Below are positions 26,147 to 36,973 of a DNA stretch of 38,577 nt, piece after piece. The notes under the pieces were generated by a model. That model searched no databases, was not told where the DNA came from, and saw only the letters and a list, made by a program, of their open reading frames with translations. Position numbers and translations under genes: made by a program. The stretch lies in the NCBI GenBank assembly GCA_016794025.1, contig JAEUKX010000052.1, positions 1 through 38,577 of the forward strand, written 5' to 3'. This stretch comes from Rhodospirillales bacterium. Its GTDB lineage: Bacteria > Pseudomonadota > Alphaproteobacteria > CACIAM-22H2. Each line of letters begins with the position of its first letter. The stretch's first letter is position 1.

Positions 26147-26860
26147 ATGTCCGAGCCGTCGCCGACCGCCCTTCCGCGCATCTTCGTCGCGATCGACCGC
26201 ATGCGCCGCGAGGAGGCCGCCGCCGATCTCGCGCGGCTGGGAACCGAAGGGTATGCCGTCAAGCTCGGGCTGGAGTTCTTCGTCGCCAACGGGCCGGACG
26301 GCGTGCGCGCCGTGGCGGGCGCGCGGCCCCTGTTCCTCGACCTCAAGCTCCACGACATTCCAAACACGGTCGCCGGCGGTGTGCGCTCGGCGGCCCTTTG
26401 CAAGCCGCGTTTCCTCACGATCCACGCCTCCGGCGGGCGGGCGATGATGGCGGCCGCGCGCGATGCTGCGCGGTCGTCGGGAAGCGACCGCCCGATGCTG
26501 CTGGCGATCACGGTCCTGACCAGTCTCGACGACGCGGACCTCGAGGCCGTCGGCCAGCGCGGCCCGGCTGGCGAGCAGGCGCTCCGCCTCGCGATGCTGG
26601 CCCAGGAATCCGGCATGGACGGCGTCGTATGTTCGGCGCACGAGATCAAACGCCTGCGCGGGGCCGTTGCCCCCGGCTTCAAGCTGGTCGTGCCCGGCAT
26701 CCGTCCGCAATGGGCGGCCAGTGGCGACCAGAAGCGCGTGATGACGCCGCGCGAGGCGGTGGATCTCGGTGCCGACCATCTGGTGATCGGCCGCCCGATC
26801 ACGCAGGCGGCCGATCCGAAGGACGCGCTTGGCCGCGTGCTTGCCGAGATCGGCGGATGA
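26147..26860 (+). CDS. pyrF: orotidine 5'-phosphate decarboxylase
   Basis: A 237-residue TIM barrel that decarboxylates OMP to UMP, the last step of pyrimidine synthesis. The catalytic Asp-Lys-Asp array is in [14 protein letters not shown]. It also has RIFVAIDRM at the N-terminus, VKLGLEFF, and the phosphate gripper VPGIRP followed by [15 protein letters not shown]. Shine-Dalgarno GGGAAGAA precedes ATG 26147. It heads the pyrF-trpF-trpB-trpA-accD-folC run; the stop overlaps trpF (ATGA). Confidence 0.96.
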   Translation: MSEPSPTALPRIFVAIDRMRREEAAADLARLGTEGYAVKLGLEFFVANGPDGVRAVAGARPLFLDLKLHDIPNTVAGGVRSAALCKPRFLTIHASGGRAMMAAARDAARSSGSDRPMLLAITVLTSLDDADLEAVGQRGPAGEQALRLAMLAQESGMDGVVCSAHEIKRLRGAVAPGFKLVVPGIRPQWAASGDQKRVMTPREAVDLGADHLVIGRPITQAADPKDALGRVLAEIGG

Positions 26861-27495
26861 CGACGGCCGCAAAGATCTGCGGGTTGAATTCGGTGTCAGC
26901 GGTCGAGGCCGCTTCGCGCGCCGATTTCGCGGGATTCGTGTTCTTCGCACGCAGCCCGCGCTGTGTGACGCGCGAGCAGGCGCGCTTCCTTGCATCCCGC
27001 CTGCCCGGCCGCGTCCGGCGCGTGGCGCTTGTCGTGGATATCGACGATGCGGCGCTCGATGCGATCCTGACCGTCTTCCGGCCTGACATCCTCCAGCTCC
27101 ACGGCGCCGAGACGCCTGCGCGCGTGGCGGAAATCCGCACGCGCACCGGGATCGCCGCGATGAAAGTGATCGGCGTGACCGAACCGGGCGATCTCGACGC
27201 CGCAAATGCCTATCTCGACGTCGCCGACCGGCTGATGTTCGATGCCAAGCCGCCCAAGCGCGCCGGCGCGCTTCCGGGGGGCAACGCGGTCAGCTTCGAC
27301 TGGAAACTCCTTGCCGGCCGCACATGGGCGCGACCCTGGATGCTGGCCGGGGGTTTGACGCCGTCGAACGTCGCGGCAGCGATCGCCACGTCCGGCGCCC
27401 CGGCGGTGGACGTTTCCTCGGGCGTGGAATCCGGGCCGGGCCGCAAGTCTCCGCGCCTGATCCGGCGCTTTCTGGCCGCCGTCCGGGCGGCCTGA
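26857..27495 (+). CDS. trpF: phosphoribosylanthranilate isomerase
   Basis: A 212-residue TIM barrel for the third committed step of tryptophan synthesis. The catalytic Cys is in AAKICGLNS near the N-terminus and the catalytic Asp is in [39 protein letters not shown] and [16 protein letters not shown] (phosphate site) complete the signature. The start overlaps the pyrF stop (ATGA at 26857-26860). It is followed 44 bp later by trpB. Confidence 0.96.
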   Translation: MTTAAKICGLNSVSAVEAASRADFAGFVFFARSPRCVTREQARFLASRLPGRVRRVALVVDIDDAALDAILTVFRPDILQLHGAETPARVAEIRTRTGIAAMKVIGVTEPGDLDAANAYLDVADRLMFDAKPPKRAGALPGGNAVSFDWKLLAGRTWARPWMLAGGLTPSNVAAAIATSGAPAVDVSSGVESGPGRKSPRLIRRFLAAVRAA

Positions 27496-27539
27496 GGTCG
27501 CTTGGCCGGGGCCGCCGGCTCGGCTATAACCGCGCGGCC

Positions 27540-28751
27540 ATGACGCAACTCAATTCCTACCGTTCCGGGCCGGACGAGCGCGGCCATTTCGGCATTTTCG
27601 GCGGGCGCTATGTCTCCGAAACGCTGATGCCCCTGATCCTCGAGGTCGAGCGCGCCTATGCGGCCGCCCGCAAGGATCCCTCCTTCCAGAAAGAGCTCGA
27701 CTATTACCTCGAGCACTATGTGGGTCGCCCCTCGCCGCTGTGGCTGGCCGAACGCCTGACCAAGGCGCTGGGCGGGGCGAAGATCTATCTGAAGCGCGAC
27801 GAGCTCAACCATACCGGCGCGCACAAGATCAACAGCTGCATGGGCCAGATCCTGCTGGCCCAGCGCATGGGCAAGAAGCGCATCATCGCCGAAACGGGTG
27901 CGGGCCAGCATGGCGTTGCGACCGCCACGGTGTGCGCCCTCTTCGGCATGTCCTGCACCGTCTACATGGGGGCGACCGACATCGCCCGCCAGGCGCCCAA
28001 CGTGTTCCGCATGAAGCTGCTGGGCGCGGAAGTGAAGCCGGTCACCTCGGGCACGGGCACGCTCAAGGACGCGATGAACGAGGCGCTGCGCGACTGGGTC
28101 GCCAATGTCGAGGACACCTATTACATCATCGGCACGGTCGCGGGTCCGCACCCGTACCCGATGATGGTGCGCGATTTCCAGAGCGTGATCGGCCGGGAGA
28201 CGCGCGAGCAGATCATGGGATTCGAAGGCCGCCTGCCGGACAAGCTTGTGGCCTGCATCGGCGGCGGGTCGAACGCGATGGGCCTGTTCCATCCCTTCCT
28301 CGACGACAAGGATGTGGCGATGGACGCGGTCGAGGCCGCGGGCCTCGGCCTGGACAGCGGCAAGCACGCGGCCTCGCTGCAGGGCGGCAGGCCGGGCGTG
28401 CTGCACGGCAACCGCACCTACCTGCTGATGAACGAGGACGGGCAGATCGACGAGGCGCATTCGATCTCGGCCGGTCTCGACTATCCGGGCATCGGCCCGG
28501 AGCATTCGTGGCTGCACGAGATCAAGCGCGTGAAGTACGTCGCGGCGACCGACGACGAGGCGATCGAGGCGTTCAAGCTGCTCTCGCGCACGGAAGGCAT
28601 CCTGCCGGCACTCGAGCCCTCGCATGCACTTGCGCACGTCGCGCGCATCGCGCCCAAGCTGCCGAAGGACTATCTGATCGTCATGAACCTGTGCGGACGC
28701 GGCGACAAGGACATCTTCACCATCGGCGAACGCCTCGGGGTGAAGCTGTGA
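27540..28751 (+). CDS. trpB: tryptophan synthase beta chain
   Basis: A 403-residue PLP enzyme that joins indole and serine. The PLP lysine is in [11 protein letters not shown], the PLP phosphate loop is GGGSNAMG, and the substrate region is [27 protein letters not shown] at the N-terminus and [14 protein letters not shown] are also typical. ATG 27540 is used; the frame is open to 27324, but that is a shadow of trpF. The stop overlaps trpA as GTGA (28748-28751). Confidence 0.97.
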   Translation: MTQLNSYRSGPDERGHFGIFGGRYVSETLMPLILEVERAYAAARKDPSFQKELDYYLEHYVGRPSPLWLAERLTKALGGAKIYLKRDELNHTGAHKINSCMGQILLAQRMGKKRIIAETGAGQHGVATATVCALFGMSCTVYMGATDIARQAPNVFRMKLLGAEVKPVTSGTGTLKDAMNEALRDWVANVEDTYYIIGTVAGPHPYPMMVRDFQSVIGRETREQIMGFEGRLPDKLVACIGGGSNAMGLFHPFLDDKDVAMDAVEAAGLGLDSGKHAASLQGGRPGVLHGNRTYLLMNEDGQIDEAHSISAGLDYPGIGPEHSWLHEIKRVKYVAATDDEAIEAFKLLSRTEGILPALEPSHALAHVARIAPKLPKDYLIVMNLCGRGDKDIFTIGERLGVKL

Positions 28752-29566
28752 GCCGGCTTGCGGGGCGTTTCGCGGAACTGGCGAAGGAAGGCCGCGCCGG
28801 CCTGGTCACCTACGTCATGGCCGGCGATCCGGACACGACCGAAGCGCAGAAGATCCTCGACGGGCTGCCGGCGGCGGGCGCCGACGTGATCGAGCTGGGC
28901 CTGCCCTTCTCCGACCCGATGGCCGATGGTCCGGCCATCCAGGCGGCGGCCCTGCGTGCACTCAACAACGGTGCGTCCACCCGAAAGGCGCTCGCGCAGC
29001 TGAAGAAGTTCCGCGAGAAGGACAAGACCACGCCGGTCGTGCTGATGGGCTACTACAACCCGATTTACATCTACGGCCCGGAAAGGTTCTGCAAGGACGC
29101 AGCCGCGGCGGGCGCCGACGGTCTCATCGTCGTCGACCTGCCGCCCGAGGAAGACGCCGAGCTGCGCCCCTACGCGAAGGAAGCGGGCCTCGATCTCGTG
29201 CGTCTGGCCACGCCGACCACCGACGACAGTCGCCTGCCGGTCGTCCTCGAAGGCGCGTCGGGCTTTCTCTATTACGTCGCGGTGCTGGGCGTCACCGGCA
29301 CGCGCTCGGCCGCCAGCGACGACGTGTCCGCCGCGGTCGCGCGCTTCCGCAAGACCACGAAGCTTCCCATCGCGGTCGGCTTCGGCATCAAGACGCCGGA
29401 GGGTGCCGCCGCCATCGCCAAGAACGCCGATGCGTGCGTCGTGGGCTCGGCGCTGGTCCAGCAGGTGGTCGAAGGTCCGGCCGCGGAAGCTGCCGGTCGC
29501 GTCCACGGGCTCGTGAAGGCGCTCGCCGGCGCGGTGCGCGCGGCACGCGCCAAGCGGACGGCATAG
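28748..29566 (+). CDS. trpA: tryptophan synthase alpha chain
   Basis: A 272-residue TIM barrel that cleaves indole-3-glycerol phosphate and channels indole to TrpB. Catalytic Glu and Asp are in [26 protein letters not shown] at the N-terminus, [22 protein letters not shown] and [11 protein letters not shown] follow the family. The start is GTG 28748, overlapping the trpB stop (GTGA), which implies tight translational coupling. accD begins 11 bp after the stop. Confidence 0.96.
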   Translation: MSRLAGRFAELAKEGRAGLVTYVMAGDPDTTEAQKILDGLPAAGADVIELGLPFSDPMADGPAIQAAALRALNNGASTRKALAQLKKFREKDKTTPVVLMGYYNPIYIYGPERFCKDAAAAGADGLIVVDLPPEEDAELRPYAKEAGLDLVRLATPTTDDSRLPVVLEGASGFLYYVAVLGVTGTRSAASDDVSAAVARFRKTTKLPIAVGFGIKTPEGAAAIAKNADACVVGSALVQQVVEGPAAEAAGRVHGLVKALAGAVRAARAKRTA

Positions 29567-29577
29567 GGGTTCGGTCG

Positions 29578-30489
29578 ATGAGCTGGCTTACCAATTTCGT
29601 CCGTCCGAAGCTGCGGGCCCTCGTGCGCAAGACCGAGGTGCCCGACAATCTGTGGGACACCTGCCCGGCCTGCAGCAAGATGATCTTCCACCGCGATCTG
29701 GAAGCGAACCAGCGCGTCTGCCCGCATTGCGGCCATCACATGCGCCTGCCGGCCAAGCGTCGGCTGGAGACGCTGTTCGACGATGGCGCCTACGCCCGCA
29801 TCGAACTGCCGAAGGTGGCGCTCGATCCGCTCAAGTTCCGCGACCAGAAGAAATATACCGACCGCCTGAAGGCCGCCCGCGAGAAGACCGGCGAGCAGGA
29901 CGCCATCCTCGTCGCGCACGGGCGCATCGGCGGCATCGGGACGGTTGTCGCCGTCTTCGATTTCGAATTCCAGGGCGGCTCGATGGGCCTTGCCGTGGGC
30001 GAAGGGCTCGTGGCGGCGGCGAAGCTTGCCGTCCTGCAGCAGGCGCCGCTGATCGTCATTCCGGCTTCCGGCGGCGCGCGCATGCAGGAAGGCATCCTGT
30101 CGCTGATGCAGATGCCGCGCACCGTCATCGCGGCCGAGGAAGTGAAGGAAGCGGGACTGCCCTATATCGTCGTACTGACCGATCCGACGACCGGCGGCGT
30201 CTCGGCATCCTTCGCCATGCTCGGCGACATCGCCATCGCCGAGCCCGGCGCCACGATCGGGTTCGCGGGCGCGCGTGTCATCGAGGAGACGCTGCGCGAG
30301 AAGCTGCCGCCCGGTTTCCAGAAGGCCGAGTACCTGCTCGAGCACGGCATGGTCGACATGGTCGTGCATCGGCACGAGCTACGCACGATGCTCGTGCGCA
30401 TCCTGCGTCTTCTGACCGATCCGCAGCCGCGGGCCGACGTCGTCAAGCTGCCCCAGACCCAGCTCGATATCCCGTCCGCCAGGACGTGA
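29578..30489 (+). CDS. accD: acetyl-CoA carboxylase carboxyltransferase subunit beta
   Basis: A 303-residue crotonase-fold subunit that with AccA transfers carboxyl from biotin to acetyl-CoA, the committed step of fatty-acid synthesis. The N-terminal zinc ribbon has two CxxC pairs (CPACSKMIF and CPHCGHHM). The core has [45 protein letters not shown] and [17 protein letters not shown]. Order trpB-trpA-accD-folC is conserved in alphaproteobacteria. The stop overlaps folC as GTGA. Confidence 0.97.
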   Translation: MSWLTNFVRPKLRALVRKTEVPDNLWDTCPACSKMIFHRDLEANQRVCPHCGHHMRLPAKRRLETLFDDGAYARIELPKVALDPLKFRDQKKYTDRLKAAREKTGEQDAILVAHGRIGGIGTVVAVFDFEFQGGSMGLAVGEGLVAAAKLAVLQQAPLIVIPASGGARMQEGILSLMQMPRTVIAAEEVKEAGLPYIVVLTDPTTGGVSASFAMLGDIAIAEPGATIGFAGARVIEETLREKLPPGFQKAEYLLEHGMVDMVVHRHELRTMLVRILRLLTDPQPRADVVKLPQTQLDIPSART

Positions 30490-31748
30490 GCGCAGATCCG
30501 ATTCTGGAGCGGCTGAAGTCGCTCCATCCCAAGGCGATCGACATGTCGCTCGACCGCGTGCGCGCATTGATGCGGGCGCTCGGCGATCCGCAGGACGCGC
30601 TGGCGCCGGTCGTCCATGTCGCGGGAACCAACGGCAAGGGATCGACCATCGCCTATCTGCGCGCGATGCTTGAAGCGCAGGGCGGGCGCGTCCACGTCTA
30701 TACCTCGCCCCATCTCGTGCGGTTCAACGAGCGTATCCGCCTCGCGGGCCGGCTGATCGACGACGAAGCGCTTTCCGGAATCCTCGAGGAGATCGAGCGC
30801 GTCAACGCGGGCGCCCCGATCACGTTCTTCGAGATCACGACCGCGGCGGCCTTTCTCGCCTTCGCGCGCAGTCCCGCCGATTGCGTCCTGCTCGAAACCG
30901 GCATGGGCGGGCGGCTCGATGCCACCAATCTCGTGCGCCGGCCGGCGGCGATCGCGCTCACGCCCATCTCCCTCGATCACATGCAGTATCTCGGCGAGAC
31001 GCTGGCACTGATCGCCGGCGAGAAGGCCGGGATCATGAAGCCGGCCGTACCGACCGCCGTCGGCATGCAGCCGGCGGAGGCCGCCGCCGTCTTCGATGCG
31101 CGGGGCGCCGAACTCGGCGCGCCGATGTTCCGGCATGGGCGGGAATGGACGATCGGCCCGGCCGGAAGCGGCCTTCGCTATGCCGGCCGGAAAACGCTCG
31201 ATCTGCCGATGCCCGCCCTGCCCGGCCCGCACCAGTTCGGCAATGCCGGCCTTGCGGTGGCGGTGGCCGAAATTCTTGGTGTCGCGCCGGACGCGATGGC
31301 GGCCGGCCTCGCGCGCGCCGAATGGCCCGCGCGCTTGCAGCGTCTGACGCACGGCCCGATGGTCGAGGCGCTGCCGGGCGGCGTCCCGCTCTTCCTCGAC
31401 GGCGGCCACAACGAGGCGGCCGGCGAGGCGCTAGCCGGCTGGATCGGCGACCGGCGGATCGACCTCGTCTTCGGCATGCTGTCGACCAAGGATCCGGCGA
31501 CGTTCCTGCGCCACATCGCCGGGCGCGTGCGGCGACTTCGCGCCATCCCGATCGTCGGCGAGCCCCTGTCCCGGCCGGCTTCGGAAATCGCCTCGGCGGC
31601 CCGCAGCGTCGGGATTGCGGATGTTGCGGAAGCGGTCGACGAAAACGCGGCGGTGGCCTCGCTCGCGGCGGCGGCCGACCCGGCCGTGCCCGTCCTTGTC
31701 TGCGGTTCGCTCTATCTGTGCGGGCGCGTGCTCGCCGCCAACGGCTGA
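30486..31748 (+). CDS. folC: bifunctional folylpolyglutamate / dihydrofolate synthase
   Basis: A 420-residue Mur-ligase-like enzyme that adds glutamate to folates (and often dihydropteroate). The P-loop is [60 protein letters not shown] and [13 protein letters not shown] follow in family order. The start is GTG 30486, overlapping the accD stop (30486-30489). It is followed 19 bp later by the CckA-type kinase gene on the same strand. Confidence 0.94.
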   Translation: MSADPILERLKSLHPKAIDMSLDRVRALMRALGDPQDALAPVVHVAGTNGKGSTIAYLRAMLEAQGGRVHVYTSPHLVRFNERIRLAGRLIDDEALSGILEEIERVNAGAPITFFEITTAAAFLAFARSPADCVLLETGMGGRLDATNLVRRPAAIALTPISLDHMQYLGETLALIAGEKAGIMKPAVPTAVGMQPAEAAAVFDARGAELGAPMFRHGREWTIGPAGSGLRYAGRKTLDLPMPALPGPHQFGNAGLAVAVAEILGVAPDAMAAGLARAEWPARLQRLTHGPMVEALPGGVPLFLDGGHNEAAGEALAGWIGDRRIDLVFGMLSTKDPATFLRHIAGRVRRLRAIPIVGEPLSRPASEIASAARSVGIADVAEAVDENAAVASLAAAADPAVPVLVCGSLYLCGRVLAANG

Positions 31749-31767
31749 GCCTGCTAGGCTCGCCCGC

Positions 31768-33726
31768 ATGGTTTTCGGCAGGCTCTTCGGCGGCGGTGGG
31801 AACGACGCGGTTGCGGATCGCGGCGCCGCTTCGTTCCTTGCGGGCGCCCCCGTCGGATTCTACGCGCTCGACGGCGCCGGGCGGTTCGTCTTCGCCAACC
31901 AGGCCTTTGCCGACATGCTGGGCCGGCCACTGGCCGAACTGACGGGCGGCCTGCGCCTGCACGACGTCCTCGCCGAGCCGATCCCGCCCGGCACGGCCCC
32001 GTGCGACCCGTTCGGCGGGCTGGGAATCACGAAGGGCGATGTCCGCTTCCGGCACGTGGCGGGTGCTCCGGCGCTGCTTTCCATCGAGCAGACGGTCGAT
32101 CCGACGGCGGCCGGCGGCATCGCCGTTCGCGCGATGGCACGCGACGCGGAACCGGCCCGCGAGATGGCGAGCGCGTTGGCCCGCAGCGAACTGGGCTTCC
32201 GCCGGTTCTTCGAGAACGCGCCCGTCGGCATCGCGCTGGTCGATCCGGAAGGCCGGCTGACGGAAACGAACCGCGCTTTCCAGCGGCTCGCCGGAACCGA
32301 CCGCGAGGGCGCCGCAGGCCGCAACCTGACCATGTTCGTCGTGCCGGAGGAGCGCGCGGAGCTGATCGGCAAGCTTCGGAAGCTTGCCGCCGCGTCGAGC
32401 GGGCCGGTTGCCGGCGACCGGCCGCCCGAACATGTCAATGTCCGCCTGGTCGGCGCGGACGGCAAGGAACGGATCGTCGCCACGTTCGCACGCGCGCTCG
32501 ATGAATCCGCCGGCAGCGACGGTGCCACGATCCTCCATTTTCTCGATATCAGCGAACAGCGCCGGCTCGAGCAGCAGTTCGCGCAATCGCAGAAGATGCA
32601 GGCGGTCGGCCAGCTGGCCGGCGGCGTGGCGCACGATTTCAACAACCTGCTGACCGCGATGATCGGCTTCTGCGACCTGCTGCTGCTGCGCCATCAGCCG
32701 GGGGACGCATCCTTCGCCGATATCATGCAGATCCGCCAGAACGCGAACCGGGCGGCGAACCTCGTGCGCCAGCTCCTCGCCTTCTCGCGCCAGCAGACGC
32801 TGCAGCCCAAGGTGCTCGACGTCACCGATGCGCTGACCGAGCTTTCCCACCTGCTGCGCCGGCTCATCGGTGCGGCGATCGAATTGAAGGTCGTGCACGC
32901 ACGCGATCTCTGGCTTGTGCGCGTCGATCAGGGACAGCTGGAGCAGGTGATCATCAATCTTGCCGTCAACGCGCGCGACGCCATGGGCAGTGGCGGCACG
33001 CTGACGATCCGCACGTCGAATGCGACGAAGACCGCGCCCGAAAGGTTCGGCGACGAGGAAATTCCGCCCGGCGAGTACGTGCGCGTCGACGTGTCCGACA
33101 CGGGAACCGGCATTCCGGCCGATATCATCGGGCGGATATTCGAGCCGTTCTTCTCGACCAAGGCGGTCGGCTCCGGCACCGGTCTCGGCCTTTCCACCGT
33201 CTACGGCATCGTGCGCCAGACGGGCGGCTTCGTCCTTGTCGACAGCAGGGTTGGCCAGGGATCGACCTTCACGCTGCTGCTGCCGCGCTGGACGGGGCCC
33301 GCGCAGGAAGAGAGCACCGACGCCACCCTCGCCCGGCGGCGGGACCTGACGGGTGCCGGAACGGTCCTGCTGGTCGAGGACGAGGACGCGGTGCGCCTTT
33401 TCGGTGCGCGCGCGCTGCGCAACAAGGGATACAAGGTCGTCGAGGCGAAGACGGGCGACGCGGCCCTCGACATCGTGCGCGAGATCGGTGCGACCATCGA
33501 CCTGATGATCACCGATGTCGTCATGCCGCAGATGGACGGCACGACGCTGATCCGCGAGGCCCGCAAGCTATTCCCGGCGCTGAAGATCGTCTGCATCTCC
33601 GGATACGCCGAGGAGCAGTTCCGGCAGAATCTCGCGGGGTTCGACAGCGTCCATTTCCTGCCGAAGCCCTTCAGCCTCGACCAGCTCGCCGCCAAGGCGA
33701 AGGAAGCGATGCGTCCGCCGGCCTAA
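31768..33726 (+). CDS. cckA: CckA-type hybrid histidine kinase, no transmembrane segment
   Basis: A 652-residue hybrid kinase. Order: PAS-like domain (~20-110), second PAS (~142-262), HisKA with His289 in [17 protein letters not shown], HATPase with [10 protein letters not shown] (~398-406), DTGTGIP and [15 protein letters not shown], then a receiver with acidic pocket LLVEDED and phospho-acceptor Asp583 in MITDVVMP. The HisKA-to-receiver part follows CckA closely ([30 protein letters not shown]). CckA feeds phosphate through ChpT to CtrA and CpdR in alphaproteobacteria. Caulobacter CckA has two N-terminal membrane helices; here ATG 31768 gives [13 protein letters not shown] and no hydrophobic stretch, and the upstream open frame is only a folC shadow. 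Probably the last gene of the pyrF-folC run. Confidence 0.85.
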   Translation: MVFGRLFGGGGNDAVADRGAASFLAGAPVGFYALDGAGRFVFANQAFADMLGRPLAELTGGLRLHDVLAEPIPPGTAPCDPFGGLGITKGDVRFRHVAGAPALLSIEQTVDPTAAGGIAVRAMARDAEPAREMASALARSELGFRRFFENAPVGIALVDPEGRLTETNRAFQRLAGTDREGAAGRNLTMFVVPEERAELIGKLRKLAAASSGPVAGDRPPEHVNVRLVGADGKERIVATFARALDESAGSDGATILHFLDISEQRRLEQQFAQSQKMQAVGQLAGGVAHDFNNLLTAMIGFCDLLLLRHQPGDASFADIMQIRQNANRAANLVRQLLAFSRQQTLQPKVLDVTDALTELSHLLRRLIGAAIELKVVHARDLWLVRVDQGQLEQVIINLAVNARDAMGSGGTLTIRTSNATKTAPERFGDEEIPPGEYVRVDVSDTGTGIPADIIGRIFEPFFSTKAVGSGTGLGLSTVYGIVRQTGGFVLVDSRVGQGSTFTLLLPRWTGPAQEESTDATLARRRDLTGAGTVLLVEDEDAVRLFGARALRNKGYKVVEAKTGDAALDIVREIGATIDLMITDVVMPQMDGTTLIREARKLFPALKIVCISGYAEEQFRQNLAGFDSVHFLPKPFSLDQLAAKAKEAMRPPA

Positions 33727-34311
33727 AGCTCGGCGACGGCCCAGCTGCGCGGGCCGACCGGCTCGAGCCGGACCGGCACGGCGTTGCCGATCTGTGCGCT
33801 CGGCGCAAGACCAAGCAGACGGCGCAGGGCCGCGAAGATGCCGCCATGCGCCACGACGAGAACGGGCGCCGGGTACGCGAGCGCGCGGATCAGGCCTTCG
33901 TCGACGCGCGCGCAGAACTCCGCGTAGGTCTCACCGCCTTCCGGCGCCTCCCGGGCCCGCATGCCAGCGTTCGAGGAAGTCGCCGCGCGGCGTCCCCTCG
34001 CGTACGCCCAAGCGGCATTCGACAAGATCGGGATCGAATGAAACGGGCAGCCCGATCGCTGCCGCCGCAATCTCGGCTGTCCGCCGCGCCCGGATGAGCG
34101 GGCTAGCCACGATCGACGCGATGCCGAGGCCGGCGAGACAGGCTGCCGCCGCCTCCGCCTGCGCGATGCCCGTCGCGTTCAGCGGAACATCGGTATTGCC
34201 CTGGAGCCGGTGTTCGCGGTTCCAGTCGGTTTCGCCGTGACGCAGGAAGAAAAAGGGGGCGGCCGGGATCGAACCCGAACCGCCCCCGGCATTGGGAAAT
34301 CCGCGCGACAT
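33723..34311 (-). pseudogene. frameshifted histidine phosphatase family gene
   Basis: Two abutting frames together make one phosphoglycerate-mutase-like histidine phosphatase (~195 aa). The 5' part (ATG 34311, [10 protein letters not shown]...) has the catalytic FFLRHGETDWNREHRLQGN and ends in ...LERWHAG. The 3' part, one base out of phase, resumes with EAPEGGETYAEFCARVDEGL and has the second catalytic His in LVVAHGG. Removing one C from CCC at 33950-33952 gives a continuous HAGPEAPEGGET. The 589-bp span is 3n+1, as expected for a single extra base. The ATG overlaps the infB stop (TGATG), and the infB terminator lies inside the first codons. It may be a real decay mutation or a sequence error. 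The stop overlaps the cckA stop. Confidence 0.75.
34250..34287 (-). terminator. intrinsic terminator of the nusA-ylxR-infB unit
   Basis: On the minus strand, GGGGGCGG pairs perfectly with CCGCCCCC (34280-34287 and 34255-34262), with an inner CGGG/CCCG stem (34264-34277) and a following TTTTT (34250-34254). It begins about 23 bp after the infB stop. It lies within the coding sequence of the downstream phosphatase frame (codons for GGGSGSIPAAPFF). Confidence 0.85.
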
Positions 34312-36953
34312 CAGATCGTGCGCGCGACTTCCTCGATCTCGAAGCACTCGATCAGGTCGCCTTCGCGGATGTCGTCATAGTTCTCGAACGCCATGCCGCA
34401 TTCGTAGCCTTCCTGGACCTCGCGGACTTCCTCCTTGAAGCGGCGCAGCGTCTTGAGCGTCCCTTCGTGGATCACCGTCTGGTCGCGCAGGAGGCGGACC
34501 TTGGCGCCGCGCTTGACGAGGCCTTCCACCACGCGGCAGCCGGCGACCTTGCCGACCTTCGTGATGTTGAAGACCTGGCGGATCTCGGCGTTGCCGAGGA
34601 ACTTCTCCTTGAGCGTGGGCGCCAGCATGCCCGACAGTGCCGCCTTGATCTCGTCGATCACGGTGTAGATGATCGAGTAGTAGCGGATCTCGATGCCGTC
34701 GCGCTTGGCCATCTCGCGGGCCTGCGGGTTGGCGCGCACGTTGAAGCCGATGATGAGACCGCTGCTTGCCTTCGCAAGCGCGATGTCGCCCTCGGTGATG
34801 CCGCCGACCGCGCCGTGCAGGACGCGGACCGCGACCTCCTCGGTGCGCAGCTTGGAAAGCGCGCCGGTGATCGCCTCGAGCGAACCCTGCACGTCGGTCT
34901 TGACGACGACCGACAGCTCCTTGGCCTCGCCCTGCTGGATCTTCGAGAACATCTGCTCGAGCGTGCCGCGCGCCTTGGCCGTCGCCGTCGCCTCGCGCGT
35001 GCGGCGCTGGCGGAACTCCGTCACCTCGCGCGCGCGCGCATCGTTGTCGACAACCTGGAAGTCGTCGCCGGCCTGCGGCGTCCCGTTGAGGCCGATGACC
35101 TCGACCGGGGTCGACGGGCCGGCCTGCTCGATCTGGCGGCCGCGGTCGTCGACGAGCGCGCGCACGCGCCCCCACTCCTCGCCGGCCACGAAGATGTCGC
35201 CGACCTTGAGCGTGCCCTTCTGGACCAGCACGGTGGCCACGGGGCCGCGGCCGCGTTCGAGCTTCGCCTCGACGATCGCGCCCTGCGCCTGCCGTTCGGG
35301 GTTCGCGCGCAGCTCGAGGATTTCGGCCTGCAGGAGGATGGCTTCCTCCAGCTTGTCGAGACCCGTCTTGGCCTTGGCCGAAACGTCGATGCCCAGCGTG
35401 TCGCCGCCGTAGCCCTCGAGCGCGACGTCGTGCTGCAGCAGGTCGCGGCGCACGCGGTCGGAATCCGCACCCTGCTTGTCGACCTTGTTGATCGCCACGA
35501 TCATGGGCACACCTGCCGCCTTGGCATGCGCGATCGCCTCGATCGTCTGCGGCTGGATGCCGTCGTCGGCCGCCACGACGAGAACGACGATGTCCGTCAC
35601 CTTGGCACCGCGCGCGCGCATCGCCGTGAAGGCTTCGTGGCCGGGCGTATCGAGGAACGTGATCGCCTGGCCGTTCTTGAGCGTGACCTTGTAGGCGCCG
35701 ATATGCTGTGTGATGCCGCCCGCCTCGTGCTCGGCGACGTCGGTCGAGCGCAGCGCGTCGAGAAGCGACGTCTTGCCGTGGTCGACATGGCCCATGATCG
35801 TGACGACCGGCGCGCGGGCGATCAGCGTGCCCTCAGCGTCGGTGTCGCCTTCAAGGCCGATCTCGACGTCCGCCTCGGCCACGCGCTTCACCTTGTGGCC
35901 GAACTCGGCGACGATCAGCTCGGCGGTGTCGGCATCGACGACCTGGTTGATCGTTGCCATCACGCCCATCTTCATCAACGACTTGATGACGTCGACGCTG
36001 CGCTCCGCCATGCGGTTGGCGAGTTCCTGGACGGTGATCGCTTCCGGCACCACGACGTCGCGAACGACCTTTGCGGCCGGGCCCTGCTGGGCCATGCGCG
36101 CGCGTTCCTTCTCGCGCGCGCGCTTCATCGCGGCGAGCGAGCGCACGCGGATCGTCTCTTCGGTATCGAGCGCCTGGGTGACCGAAATCTTGCCCTGGCG
36201 GCGTTCGCGCAGGTCGCGGCCGCCTTCGGGCGCCGCCTTGCCGGGGCCGGGACGACCGCCCGGGCGGCTCGGGGCGCCGGGCCGGAAGACGCCCGGCCGG
36301 CGCGGCCGCTCTTCGTCTTCGGCCGTCGCGGCAACCGCAGGCTTGGCGACCGGCGGCACCGTGGCGGTACGGGCCACTTCGGCGGCCTGACGGCGGCGCG
36401 TCTCTTCCTCGTTGAGACGCAGCGTCTCTTCCTCGGCGCGCTTCTTCTGCTCCTCGTCGACCTTCTTCGCGACGACGGTCTCGACCTTGCGCTGCGCGGC
36501 TTCCTCGGCCTTGCGCTTGGCGTCGTCTTCCGCCTTGCGCTTCATCTCTTCTTCGATCCGCCGCGCCTCGTCCTCGTTGCGGCGCTTGGCCTCGACGTCG
36601 GCGCGGATGGCGCTCTGGATCGCGCGCTGGCGGGCGACGCGTTCTTCTTCTGTCAGCGTGCGCAGGACCTGCGGCTTTGCCGCGGGCGCCGAGCCGGACG
36701 CCGCGGCGGCAGGCTTGGCGGCCGCCTCGGCGGGTGCCGCGGCTGCGGTCGCGGGTGCGGCGCCGGGCAGGCGCTTCTTGCGCACCTCGACCTGGACGGT
36801 CTTGGAGCGACCGTGCGGGAAGCTCTGGCGCACCGAGCCTGCATCGCCGCCGGCGGCGGGCGAACGCAGTTCGAGGCGGCCGCCGCTCTTGCCGGCGAGA
36901 CCGAGCCGCTTCTTGGCGTCCTGGGGGCTGTCCTGATCCTTGGTGTCCGTCAT
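34311..36953 (-). CDS. infB: translation initiation factor IF-2
   Basis: A GTPase of about 880 residues that brings fMet-tRNA to the 30S subunit and promotes subunit joining. N-terminal part: [39 protein letters not shown], then a long Ala/Glu/Arg/Lys coiled-coil-like stretch ([19 protein letters not shown] and similar), then a Pro/Arg/Gly linker. The G domain has [30 protein letters not shown] and AINKVDKQ, followed by domains II-IV ending [15 protein letters not shown] 36953 matches alphaproteobacterial N-termini; ATG 36977, overlapping the ylxR stop (ATGA), adds eight residues and is also possible. A terminator follows. Confidence 0.97.
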   Translation of the reverse strand: MTDTKDQDSPQDAKKRLGLAGKSGGRLELRSPAAGGDAGSVRQSFPHGRSKTVQVEVRKKRLPGAAPATAAAAPAEAAAKPAAAASGSAPAAKPQVLRTLTEEERVARQRAIQSAIRADVEAKRRNEDEARRIEEEMKRKAEDDAKRKAEEAAQRKVETVVAKKVDEEQKKRAEEETLRLNEEETRRRQAAEVARTATVPPVAKPAVAATAEDEERPRRPGVFRPGAPSRPGGRPGPGKAAPEGGRDLRERRQGKISVTQALDTEETIRVRSLAAMKRAREKERARMAQQGPAAKVVRDVVVPEAITVQELANRMAERSVDVIKSLMKMGVMATINQVVDADTAELIVAEFGHKVKRVAEADVEIGLEGDTDAEGTLIARAPVVTIMGHVDHGKTSLLDALRSTDVAEHEAGGITQHIGAYKVTLKNGQAITFLDTPGHEAFTAMRARGAKVTDIVVLVVAADDGIQPQTIEAIAHAKAAGVPMIVAINKVDKQGADSDRVRRDLLQHDVALEGYGGDTLGIDVSAKAKTGLDKLEEAILLQAEILELRANPERQAQGAIVEAKLERGRGPVATVLVQKGTLKVGDIFVAGEEWGRVRALVDDRGRQIEQAGPSTPVEVIGLNGTPQAGDDFQVVDNDARAREVTEFRQRRTREATATAKARGTLEQMFSKIQQGEAKELSVVVKTDVQGSLEAITGALSKLRTEEVAVRVLHGAVGGITEGDIALAKASSGLIIGFNVRANPQAREMAKRDGIEIRYYSIIYTVIDEIKAALSGMLAPTLKEKFLGNAEIRQVFNITKVGKVAGCRVVEGLVKRGAKVRLLRDQTVIHEGTLKTLRRFKEEVREVQEGYECGMAFENYDDIREGDLIECFEIEEVARTI

Positions 36954-36973
36954 CTTCCGACCGTCGTCCGCTT

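Noticed and set aside
34263..34287. tRNA T-arm-like sequence (GGGTTCGATCCC on the minus strand)
   Set aside because: No D-arm, anticodon arm or matching 5' acceptor strand is present; the repeat is fully explained by the terminator hairpin, with U-run, after infB.
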